Notes: generated by a model from the sequence alone, not told the origin. DNA of 6,500 bases from an uncultured Eubacteriales bacterium (GCA_902803675.1 CADCQZ010000111.1:1-6500), one strand, 5' to 3'. Positions 1 through 5,894 are shown, numbered from the stretch's first letter. Program-made: numbers and translations.

Positions 1-512
1 ACGGACCCGGGCCTGTTATAGATCACCTTCCCGGCCCTGTCCAGCACCACGGTGTGGGGCAGCATCGTCCCGGCCCCCACGAGGGAAGCCACGGCGCCGT
101 CGGAGTCCACCGCGAAATCAAGGGCCCAACCCTTTTCGCTCAAAAATCGATCCACGTCCTCGGTGACCAGGTCGGAATGCACCGCCAGCACGACGACATC
201 CTCCGGCCGCGTTTCCCGCAGCTTTTCAAAATACCGCATCTCCCGCACGCAGGGGGCGCACCAGGTCGCCCACAGGTCGATCACCACGGCCTTCCCCCGG
301 TGATCGCTCAGGGTGAACACGCGCCCGTCCGTCATCCGGACCGAAAAGTCCGGCAGTTTTTCCCCCTCCGCACTGCCCGAAGGGGTAAGATCCTCCGCAG
401 GCGCCGGAGCGGGAGAAGGCGCCGGATCGAGGGGGAGATTGAAATAGACGAGCGCGCCCGCGAGCACGATGAGCGCTGCGGCCCAGGCGGCCGCCTTTTT
501 CCCGATCCTCAC
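1..512 (-). CDS. TlpA/ResA-type membrane-anchored thioredoxin-like protein, C-terminus cut by the window
   Basis: Reading leftwards from a GTG at 512 gives 170 codons without a stop before the window ends. Residues 8-25 form one hydrophobic helix with no lipobox cysteine, so the protein is probably anchored in the membrane with its domain outside. A Pro/Ala linker follows (about 27-44), then a thioredoxin fold beginning LPDFSVRMTDG. The active site is W84-C85-A86-P87-C88, followed by a likely cis-proline at P152 in GTMLPHTVVLD. TlpA/ResA relatives exchange disulfides with extracytoplasmic proteins, for example in cytochrome c maturation or thiol-peroxide defence; the client here is unknown. 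The GTG start is supported by AGGAGG five bases upstream and by its GTGA overlap with the stop of the polyferredoxin gene, which suggests translational coupling. Roughly 15-25 residues are probably missing at the C-terminus. Confidence 0.9.
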   Translation of the reverse strand, partial: MRIGKKAAAWAAALIVLAGALVYFNLPLDPAPSPAPAPAEDLTPSGSAEGEKLPDFSVRMTDGRVFTLSDHRGKAVVIDLWATWCAPCVREMRYFEKLRETRPEDVVVLAVHSDLVTEDVDRFLSEKGWALDFAVDSDGAVASLVGAGTMLPHTVVLDRAGKVIYNRPGS

Positions 513-1402
513 GGCGCCCTCCTCACCGGGGCCGGGATATCCGGTCCCTTCAGCACGATCCGGCCGGCCCGGATGGTGATGGCCTTTTCAGGGCAGACAT
601 CCACGCATTTCCCGCAGTGGATGCACTCGTGATCCCCCACCCGGCGCACATCCATGGGGCAGGCCGTCACACAGGCTCCGCAGCCGCTGCAGCCCGCCGC
701 GTCCACCCGCGCCCCCAGGAGGGCCAGCCGGGAAAACAGCCCGTAGAGCGCGCCCAAAGGGCACAAAAACCGGCAGAAGGCCCGGTAGATGAATACGCAG
801 GCCGTGACCACCAGCACAAGGATCACGAATTTCAGCGTGAACAGCCCCCCGAGCATGCCCCACAGATCTCCATTGGCCGGATGGATGAGCAGCGGCACGG
901 TGCCCTCCAGGGTGCCCGCGGGGCAGATATACTTGCAGAAAGCCGGCACCGCCGCGCCCTCCGGGGCATACAGGGCCGGGATGATCACCACGAACACCGC
1001 CAGCAGCGCGTATTTGATATATGACAGCGCCCGGGTCGCCCTGTTCTTGCGCAGTTTCACCGTAGGGATCTTATGGAGCCCTTCCTGGATGAGGCCCATG
1101 GGGCACAGCCAGCCGCAGATCACCCGCCCCAGAAGGAGGCCGAAGAGCAGCAGGATCCCGATCACATAGAAAGCCGGGCGGTTTTTCGAGGCCGCCACCG
1201 CGTTCTGCAGCGCGCCCAGGGGGCAGGCCCCCACCGCCGAGGGGCAGGAATAGCAGTTGAGCCCCGGCACGCAGGCGGCCTTGGCGGGGCCGGAATAGAT
1301 CTTCCCCTCCGCGAAGCCCTTCAGGTGGGCGTTCTGCAAAAGCGCCGCGTACAGCTGCACCAGGCGGCGCGTGGTGGGCCGGTGGGCCCGCCACCACATC
1401 AT
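509..1402 (-). CDS. NapH-like membrane 4Fe-4S polyferredoxin
   Basis: This is an integral membrane protein with iron-sulfur domains, of the NapH/YccM-like (Fer4_5) type, probably moving electrons at or across the cytoplasmic membrane. Numbered from the ATG at 1402 (297 aa), an N-terminal cysteine cluster C44/C50/C53/C60 (CVPGLNCYSCP...ACP) is followed by hydrophobic helices near 77-95, 126-145 and 187-206. Membrane-proximal CxxxCP motifs lie at C96/C100, C156/C160 and C210/C214. The C-terminus has two classical ferredoxin motifs, C238-C241-C244-C248 and C260-C263-C266-C270, each ending in CP, and enough for two [4Fe-4S] clusters. It lies between a CxxC membrane protein and a TlpA-like thioredoxin, so electron delivery to an outside thiol-disulfide system is plausible but inferred. 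The start is uncertain: an in-frame TTG at 1414 would overlap the previous gene by 8 bases, while ATG codons lie at 1402 and 1399. I prefer ATG. The electron donor cannot be seen. Confidence 0.9.
   Translation of the reverse strand: MMWWRAHRPTTRRLVQLYAALLQNAHLKGFAEGKIYSGPAKAACVPGLNCYSCPSAVGACPLGALQNAVAASKNRPAFYVIGILLLFGLLLGRVICGWLCPMGLIQEGLHKIPTVKLRKNRATRALSYIKYALLAVFVVIIPALYAPEGAAVPAFCKYICPAGTLEGTVPLLIHPANGDLWGMLGGLFTLKFVILVLVVTACVFIYRAFCRFLCPLGALYGLFSRLALLGARVDAAGCSGCGACVTACPMDVRRVGDHECIHCGKCVDVCPEKAITIRAGRIVLKGPDIPAPVRRAP
518..523 (-). promoter_or_regulatory. Ribosome binding site deciding the GTG start of the thioredoxin gene
   Basis: AGGAGG lies five bases upstream of the GTG at 512, inside the last codons of the polyferredoxin gene. 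No better-placed ATG is seen before the anchor helix, so this site fixes the start as GTG. Confidence 0.75.
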
Positions 1403-1406
1403 GATC

Positions 1407-1838
1407 TTACCCAAGGCCGATACACTCCGTACAGATCCTGACCGCTTTCACGAACACGTCGTTGAGCCCGCCGTTCAGCACCCCCCACACGATCAGCCCC
1501 GCGGCCAGGACCATCAGGGCCGTCCGGATCAGGGGCGTCCTTTCCTTTCCGGGCAGGGGCTCCATGGGGCCCTTCCCGGCCGCGGGCCCCGCGGCGCGCG
1601 CTTTCACACCGGTGAAAAGGGCCGCGGCCAGGGCCGCCAGCCAGATCAAAAACAGCGGCAGCAGCCACAGGAGGGCTTTTTCGATCCCCTCCCGGGTGAA
1701 CACGCTCTTTGCCATATCCGCCGATCGCGCCGCGGAGCCCGATACGTAAAGCACGACCGCGGCAAGGCAAAGCGCCGCGCCCAGCATGATCGTGAGCGCG
1801 GACAAAATATTCCTCAGCCGTGTGGTCTTTTGAAACAT
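1407..1838 (-). CDS. Three-helix membrane protein with C-terminal CxxC tail (CD1871A-like)
   Basis: This 143-residue protein is predicted to be membrane-embedded. Hydrophobic helices lie near 11-33, 54-77 and 104-125, with an Ala/Gly/Pro-rich charged linker (about 78-103) between the second and third. After the last helix the chain ends in ICTECIGLG, with cysteines C136 and C139. From memory, this tail resembles the short (about 40-60 residue) CD1871A-type CXXC proteins of Clostridia, which consist of one helix plus the tail; here two extra helices precede it. The start ATG has AAGGAGG four bases upstream, and that site overlaps the TAA stop of the cca gene. The polyferredoxin gene follows directly. 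A role as a redox relay or cofactor scaffold for that protein is inferred from position and the cysteine pair only. Function is otherwise unknown. Confidence 0.85.
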   Translation of the reverse strand: MFQKTTRLRNILSALTIMLGAALCLAAVVLYVSGSAARSADMAKSVFTREGIEKALLWLLPLFLIWLAALAAALFTGVKARAAGPAAGKGPMEPLPGKERTPLIRTALMVLAAGLIVWGVLNGGLNDVFVKAVRICTECIGLG

Positions 1839-1842
1839 CCTG

Positions 1843-1850
1843 CCTCCTTA
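1843..1850 (-). promoter_or_regulatory. Ribosome binding site merged with the cca stop codon
   Basis: On the minus strand the cca stop and the next gene's Shine-Dalgarno sequence form TAAGGAGG, four bases before the ATG at 1838. A ribosome terminating on cca would end exactly on the site used to start the CxxC membrane protein. Confidence 0.75.
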
Positions 1851-3173
1851 CATGAGGTTGCGCCGGATATAGTCCATGATCGTGTCCTTCTCGTTGGGGA
1901 TGTTCAGCACCATCACCGCGGTGAGCGCTTCCTCCAGGGCCTGCCCCACCCCGGGGCCCCGCATGCCTTCCCGGATGAGATCGTCGCCCGTCACCGCCAG
2001 CTGCTTTAAGGTATAGGGCTCGCCGCTCATTTCCACCCGGTCCACCTCGCCCAGAAGAGCGAGCTGGTCGGCGGCCTTCTCCGCGATCATGGGGCTGTGG
2101 GCCAGCAGGTCCCCCCTCTGGAGCAGGATCAGGCTCCGGGTATCCTCCGCGCCCAGCAGGCGCATGACGGACTTGACCTCCGGCACCTTGAAGCGCCGGT
2201 CGTGGAGGCGGATCAGCCTCTCCGCGGTACCGATGAAGCGGCGGGGCATTTTAAGGCCCTCCAGGATCTTCACGGCCATGCCGGCACCGATCTCCTCGTG
2301 CCCCTTGAAGTGGTCCTGCCCCGTCTCGTCCGTGACCCGGGCGGCGGGCTTGCCCACATCGTGGAGCAGGGCGCACCAGCGCAGCAGGCTCACGGGGGGC
2401 ACGTTCTCAACGGCCCGGAGGCTGTGCTCCCACACGTCGTAGATATGATAGGGGCACCTCTGGAGGCAGCCGGCCATGGGCCGCAGCTCCTGCACCGCGC
2501 AAAAGAGCACCTCGGAAAACCTGAGGGCGATATCCACCACGCCCGGGGCGCTCAGCAGCCCGTCCATCTCGGACGCGATCCTCTCCCGGCTCACCAGGGC
2601 GATCCGGGGCGCGCAGGCCGTGATGGCTTCCGCCGTGGGGCCGTCCACCTTCAGGCTGAAGCGCGCCGCGAACCTCAGGGCCCTCAGGAGGCGCAGCGCA
2701 TCCTCCGTAAAGCGCTCCCGGGGCACCCCCACGCACTTCAATACCCGCGCCTTCAGATCCCGCCGGCCGCCGAAGGGATCCACCAGCCCCCTTGTGGGCG
2801 AATACGCCATGGCGTTGATGGTGAAGTCCCGCCGGGCCAGGTCCTCCCTGATGTCCCCGGAGAACCTGACGCCGCTGGGATGCCGGCCGTCCAGGTAGGG
2901 CATGTCCGCCCGGAAGGTGGTGATCTCCAGGGGCACGCCGTCCTTCACCAGGGTGAGCGTGCCGTGCTTTTCGCCCGTGGCGATCAGCTTTTCACCGGCG
3001 AACACGCGCCGCATCTCCTCCGGGGAGGCGGCGGTGGTCAGGTCCACATCGTGGCACGGGTCCCCCTTCAGGGCGTCCCGCACGAAGCCGCCCACGGCAT
3101 AGCAGGGATATCCCGCTTCCTCCAGACGGCTGACGGCGAAGAGCGCCTCCGGCGGCAGCTTGATGTCAGGCAT
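1848..3173 (-). CDS. cca: CCA tRNA nucleotidyltransferase with HD domain
   Basis: The enzyme adds or repairs the 3'-terminal CCA of tRNAs in the cytoplasm from CTP and ATP without a nucleic acid template. At 441 residues it has the usual length of bacterial class II enzymes. The head domain carries G28-G29-F-V-R32-D33 and the metal-binding pair D42/D44 (DVDLTT), then TGEKHGT at 66-72. R114-R115-D116-F-T-I-N120-A-M marks the neck region, and E157-D158-A-L-R161-L-L-R164 is the nucleotide-recognition motif. A C-terminal HD domain follows, with H250, H271-D272 (LLHDVGKP) and H292, as in many Firmicute and enterobacterial CCA enzymes; such domains can carry phosphohydrolase activity. The start ATG has GGAG seven bases upstream and overlaps the end of the DUF5662 gene by 8 bases. 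No key residue is missing. Poly(A) polymerase is the main alternative, but the full CCA-type motif set and Firmicute context favour Cca. Confidence 0.95.
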   Translation of the reverse strand: MPDIKLPPEALFAVSRLEEAGYPCYAVGGFVRDALKGDPCHDVDLTTAASPEEMRRVFAGEKLIATGEKHGTLTLVKDGVPLEITTFRADMPYLDGRHPSGVRFSGDIREDLARRDFTINAMAYSPTRGLVDPFGGRRDLKARVLKCVGVPRERFTEDALRLLRALRFAARFSLKVDGPTAEAITACAPRIALVSRERIASEMDGLLSAPGVVDIALRFSEVLFCAVQELRPMAGCLQRCPYHIYDVWEHSLRAVENVPPVSLLRWCALLHDVGKPAARVTDETGQDHFKGHEEIGAGMAVKILEGLKMPRRFIGTAERLIRLHDRRFKVPEVKSVMRLLGAEDTRSLILLQRGDLLAHSPMIAEKAADQLALLGEVDRVEMSGEPYTLKQLAVTGDDLIREGMRGPGVGQALEEALTAVMVLNIPNEKDTIMDYIRRNLM

Positions 3174-3741
3174 CGCCGCTCTCCTTTACTTTCCCGGTCC
3201 TGATGAGCTTCCTCACCGCCCTGTAGAAGGCGTCCTCCCCCTCCCGGCCCAGGATGCCGTAGAGGGCTTTGAGGGTGTTCCCCGTGTCCGGATGCATGAA
3301 CTGTAAGTCGTTGCTGCGCATCGGGTCCGTCAGGTACTCCAGGGGGCTGAAGTCGGTATAATCCTTCCCCAGGTACACTTTGGCGGCGCTCATGCGGTCC
3401 ACCGCCATCTCCGCCAGGTATTTTGGGGGGATGGGCATGCCGTGGAGCACGGCGGGCTTTTCTTTCGTCCAGTCCAGCCAGTACTCCAGGTGATGCTTGT
3501 TGTGGGCCTTGTGGTGCAGCCAGGCCTTGGAGATCCCCGTGGCCCGCCGCTCCGCCCCGGTGGGGCTGCGCTTGCCGCCCTGGTAGTACTTCACCCCGGG
3601 GATGAACTCCGCGGGCGAGAGCTTGCTCAGGTCGTGAAAGAGGCCCTGGCGGTAGAGCCCCACTTTAAAGCAGCCCAGCATCACCATGTGGTGATGCCGG
3701 GTGATCGTACTCAGATGCCCGAAAAGGGCTTTCCATGTCAT
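3166..3741 (-). CDS. DUF5662 family protein
   Basis: This is a soluble 191-residue protein without signal peptide or membrane helix. I recognise it as DUF5662, a family without an established function. Conserved-looking histidine clusters stand out: R15-H16-H17-H18 near the start, H36-D37-L38-S39-K40, and W74-L75-H76-H77-K-A-H80-N-K-H83-H84 in the middle. The HD pair and spaced histidines resemble a metal-binding, HD-phosphohydrolase-like helical bundle, but that is inference. The C-terminal third is basic (for example RKLIRTGKVK). The start ATG is preceded by GAGG eight bases upstream, and this site overlaps the TGA of the upstream transporter gene. The 3' end overlaps the cca start by 8 bases, so the two are probably translationally coupled. 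A role in nucleotide or tRNA processing would fit the neighbour but has no direct support. Confidence 0.88.
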   Translation of the reverse strand: MTWKALFGHLSTITRHHHMVMLGCFKVGLYRQGLFHDLSKLSPAEFIPGVKYYQGGKRSPTGAERRATGISKAWLHHKAHNKHHLEYWLDWTKEKPAVLHGMPIPPKYLAEMAVDRMSAAKVYLGKDYTDFSPLEYLTDPMRSNDLQFMHPDTGNTLKALYGILGREGEDAFYRAVRKLIRTGKVKESGDA

Positions 3742-3751
3742 ATCGTTTTCC

Positions 3752-4645
3752 TCAGGGCCGGCGCAGGTCTTTCTCCGCCCGGTCCGCGTCCAGCCGCCCC
3801 ATGGACCACGCGATGGCGGCGCCCAGGGCCATCATCACAAGGGACATGAGCCCGCTCGTCCAGGTGAGCACCTGCCCGCCCTCGAAGGCGGTCATGATGA
3901 TCACCTCGGGGCTGGCCAGCACCAGGCCGGCGATGGCGCAGTAGGTCAGGCCCTTATGGCTCCGCATCAGGCCCTCGATCAGCTTGGCGATGCCGAAGAT
4001 GCCCAGCACGATGCCCACCGCGAAGGGCAGCAGCATCCCGATATCACCCAAGAACGCGCCCGTCTCCCCGCTCGTCAGGTGGGTCACCAGGCCCTTCAGG
4101 GCGGAGGTGACCGGCCGGTAGTAGCCAAGCAGCATCAAAATCATGCTGCCGCTCACGCCGGGGATCACCATCGTGGCGGAGGCCAGGGCGCCGATGAGCA
4201 CCAGCAGGATGATGGTGCCGAAGTTCAGCGTGATCACGGCCACCGTCTCGCCCTGCATCAGCTTCAGGCCCACGCCCACGGCGAACAAGAGCAGGAACAG
4301 GCCCATGCCGCCGCCCAGGGAGAATTTCTCGTCCCGGATGTTCTGCCAGATGGCGGGCACGCCGCCGATGATCAGGCCGATGAACAGCGCGTTGGTCTGG
4401 AAGGGATAATAGTCCAGCCCCCAGGTCACCGCGAAGCTCAGCCCGATGATGCCCACCACCATGCCGATGATGTAGGGCAGCAGGGTGAGGATGGACTTTT
4501 TGAATTCCTTGAACAGATGGGTGATGCAGTGGATCAGGGTGTCATAGATGCCCATGGACACCATCATCGTGCCGCCGCTCACGCCGGGGATGATGTTGGC
4601 CACGCCGATCACCACGCCCCTTAAGATATCCAGAAAGTATTTCAT
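3752..4645 (-). CDS. popT: DUF368 / PopT-type undecaprenyl-phosphate transporter
   Basis: This is a polytopic membrane protein of the DUF368 family; members studied as PopT return undecaprenyl phosphate to the cytoplasmic face for reuse in cell-wall synthesis. From the chosen ATG it has 297 residues. The family's N-terminal signature begins at once (MKYFLDILRGVVIGVANIIP), followed by GVSGGTM, and a second copy, VIPGVSGSM, lies near the middle. The two PGVSG motifs sit in two pseudo-symmetric halves. About eight hydrophobic segments are visible. An in-frame ATG at 4681 would add 12 residues, but that codon lies within a hairpin stem and the extension does not resemble the family, so the ATG at 4645 is preferred. 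Its AAGGGG lies 11 bases upstream, a rather long spacing. The gene lies downstream of an LCP ligase gene, which fits lipid-carrier recycling. Substrate is inferred from family. Confidence 0.92.
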   Translation of the reverse strand: MKYFLDILRGVVIGVANIIPGVSGGTMMVSMGIYDTLIHCITHLFKEFKKSILTLLPYIIGMVVGIIGLSFAVTWGLDYYPFQTNALFIGLIIGGVPAIWQNIRDEKFSLGGGMGLFLLLFAVGVGLKLMQGETVAVITLNFGTIILLVLIGALASATMVIPGVSGSMILMLLGYYRPVTSALKGLVTHLTSGETGAFLGDIGMLLPFAVGIVLGIFGIAKLIEGLMRSHKGLTYCAIAGLVLASPEVIIMTAFEGGQVLTWTSGLMSLVMMALGAAIAWSMGRLDADRAEKDLRRP

Positions 4646-4671
4646 CGATCTAAAATCCCCTTGACTGAATA

Positions 4672-4708
4672 ACGGACCCATGCCCTTTTTTGCGGGGCAT
4701 GGGTCCGT
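4672..4708 (-). terminator. Hairpin between lcp and popT, probable weak or leaky terminator
   Basis: Positions 4672-4685 and 4695-4708 are perfect 14-base inverted repeats (ACGGACCCATGCCC and its complement) enclosing a 9-base loop. On the minus strand this hairpin begins 15 bases after the lcp stop. It is followed by TTATTCAG rather than a run of U, and the A6 tract lies inside the loop, so it is an imperfect intrinsic terminator that may allow read-through into popT. On the plus strand no U-tract follows either. It also contains the alternative ATG of popT, arguing against that start. Confidence 0.6.
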
Positions 4709-4723
4709 CAGGTCGATCAGAAA

Positions 4724-5689
4724 TTATTCGCCGTAGATGAACGCGCGCAGGCTGCCGGCCACCACTTCCATGTCCTTGGCCAGCACCACGGCGGCGCCGC
4801 TCTTGGTGGTATAGAAGGTGTACTCGCCGTCCTGGGGGCAGGAGAAGGTCTGCAGTTCCTTGATGTTGGGCAGCACGTTGAAGATCAGGGTGACCATGTC
4901 AGCGGCGCTCACATTGGTGTCCATGCTGGTGAGCATGTTCTCGGCCAGCTTGAAGATCTGGTTGATGTCGTTCTCGGCGACGACTTTGTTGAACAGGGAG
5001 ATGAGGAACTTGCGCTGACGCTCGTTGCGGCCGAAGTTGTTGTCCAGCACGCGGATGCGCACGTAAGCCAGCGCCTGGGCGCCGTTGAGGTGCGCCACGG
5101 TGCCGCCCTGGGCCCTCTGCTGGGACCACTCGTAGATCTGGGCCGCCTCGTTGTTGGAGATCTCGATGTCCACGCCGCCCAGGTCGTCCACGATCTTCTC
5201 AAAGCCCTTGAAGTTCACGATGAAGTAGCGGGAGATGTTCAGGCCGAAAAGCTGGTTGACGGTCTTCATGGCGAAGTAGGGGCCGCCGTAGGCGCACGCG
5301 GTGTTGATGCGGTCCGTCCAGGGCCTGCCGCCCGGCACGGGAAGATCCACATACAGGTCACGCACGATGGAGGACAGCTTGGTCTCGCCGGTCACGGTGT
5401 TCACGCTCAGGATGAGCATCGCGTCGGTGCGGCCGCTGATCTGCTTGGGGTTATCGTTGTCGGCGCCCATGAGCAGGATATTCATCCAGTCCTCGTTCAG
5501 TCCCTCGGTGATGCTCAGGTCGTCCGGTTCGATATGGACCCGGTACTCGCCGGTATCGCCTTCTTCACCCAGAAGCCCTTCCAGCTGGGCCAGGTCGTCG
5601 TCGCTCAGCTGGGGAGCTTCCGCCAGGGCGGTAAAGCTCACCGCGGAGAAGAGCATGATAAGGCTCAGGATCAACGCCAGTTTCTTCAT
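4724..5689 (-). CDS. LCP (LytR-CpsA-Psr) family cell-wall glycopolymer ligase, secreted form
   Basis: LCP enzymes transfer undecaprenyl-linked glycopolymers (teichoic acids, capsule or other wall polymers) to peptidoglycan on the outer face of the membrane. The 321-residue protein starts with a classical signal peptide: KK, a hydrophobic core, and A21-L22-A23 before E24 as a likely signal peptidase site. An acidic stretch (about 28-66) follows, then the LCP domain from about 69. Visible catalytic-site motifs are G86-R87-T88-D89, V109-R110-D111-L-Y, R127-I-N129-x-A-x-A-Y-G, and R211-I-R213...D216...G220-R221-x-x-R224-Q225. The C-terminus ends in the LRAFIYGE pattern common to clostridial relatives. 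Most LCP proteins keep an N-terminal membrane helix, so a cleavable signal would be a variation. The start has AAGGAGG seven bases upstream. Polymer substrate is unknown; a LytR-style transcription regulator is the outdated name for this fold. Confidence 0.93.
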   Translation of the reverse strand: MKKLALILSLIMLFSAVSFTALAEAPQLSDDDLAQLEGLLGEEGDTGEYRVHIEPDDLSITEGLNEDWMNILLMGADNDNPKQISGRTDAMLILSVNTVTGETKLSSIVRDLYVDLPVPGGRPWTDRINTACAYGGPYFAMKTVNQLFGLNISRYFIVNFKGFEKIVDDLGGVDIEISNNEAAQIYEWSQQRAQGGTVAHLNGAQALAYVRIRVLDNNFGRNERQRKFLISLFNKVVAENDINQIFKLAENMLTSMDTNVSAADMVTLIFNVLPNIKELQTFSCPQDGEYTFYTTKSGAAVVLAKDMEVVAGSLRAFIYGE

Positions 5690-5742
5690 TTGGATTTCCT
5701 CCTTGATTAAGATCCTATGATCAGTGAAGCCATAGCAGAAAC

Positions 5743-5771
5743 ACTATACACCAAACAGAGCCAAAACACAA
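5743..5771 (-). promoter_or_regulatory. Probable promoter for the LCP gene
   Basis: On the minus strand TTGTGT (5771-5766, 3 of 6 matches to TTGACA) is followed after 17 bases by TATAGT (5748-5743, 5 of 6 matches to TATAAT). The start point would fall near 5736, giving a leader of about 46 bases. It is the best match in the gap in this direction, but the weak -35 box leaves room for regulation or another start. Confidence 0.55.
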
Positions 5772-5782
5772 GGCCGATCCTG

Positions 5783-5820
5783 TTTTTCCGCCCGTTTTCC
5801 GGTGTTTTTACATGGTTTTT
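5783..5820. promoter_or_regulatory. Four helically phased T-tracts in the divergent intergenic region
   Basis: Runs of T occur at 5783-5787, 5795-5798, 5805-5809 and 5816-5820. Their centres are about 11.5, 10.5 and 11 bases apart, close to one helical turn, within otherwise GC-rich DNA. Such phasing is known to give intrinsic curvature. The last tract ends one base before the flotillin -35 box, the position of UP elements or curved-DNA activators. The effect on either promoter is inferred. Confidence 0.5.
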
Positions 5821-5821
5821 A

Positions 5822-5850
5822 TTGACACTTCCCGCCGCCGATGCTATCCT
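5822..5850 (+). promoter_or_regulatory. Housekeeping-type promoter for the flotillin gene
   Basis: TTGACA at 5822-5827 is a perfect -35 box. After exactly 17 bases comes TATCCT at 5845-5850 (4 of 6 matches to TATAAT), preceded by TG at 5842-5843, an extended -10. Transcription would begin near 5857, giving a leader of about 38 bases that includes the AAAGGAGG site. A sigma-A type promoter is inferred from the match and has not been measured. Confidence 0.75.
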
Positions 5851-5894
5851 GACATCAAACAGTCCCGCTATACCTTCCAAAGGAGGAATTCTCT

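Noticed and set aside
54..632. Plus-strand open frame of 192 codons at the left end
   Set aside because: It lies opposite the thioredoxin-like gene with its intact WCAPC site. The translation is His/Arg/Pro-rich without any motif.
2097..3203. Long plus-strand open frame (368 codons) opposite the cca gene
   Set aside because: Its product is a low-complexity mix rich in Gly, Pro, His, Arg and Gln with no recognisable domain. It lies opposite a fully conserved CCA enzyme, so it is a shadow of GC-rich codon use.
3701..4624. Plus-strand open frame of 307 codons, very rich in His, Gln and Asp, opposite popT
   Set aside because: The composition is what the complement of hydrophobic Val/Ile/Leu/Met codons in a membrane protein gives. 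It has no start context or domain.
4646..4681. Twelve-residue N-terminal extension of the popT frame
   Set aside because: Its ATG lies in the hairpin stem, the added residues do not resemble the family, and the next ATG begins exactly at the conserved DUF368 N-terminus.
5090..5710. Plus-strand open frame of 206 codons opposite the LCP gene
   Set aside because: No domain, no ribosome binding site of note, and a Val/His/Gln/Gly-rich shadow composition opposite a well-supported LCP gene.
5690..5894. Riboswitch or small RNA in the divergent intergenic region
   Set aside because: The predicted leaders are only about 38 and 46 bases, and I saw no stable hairpin or known aptamer pattern. Promoters and T-tracts account for the stretch.
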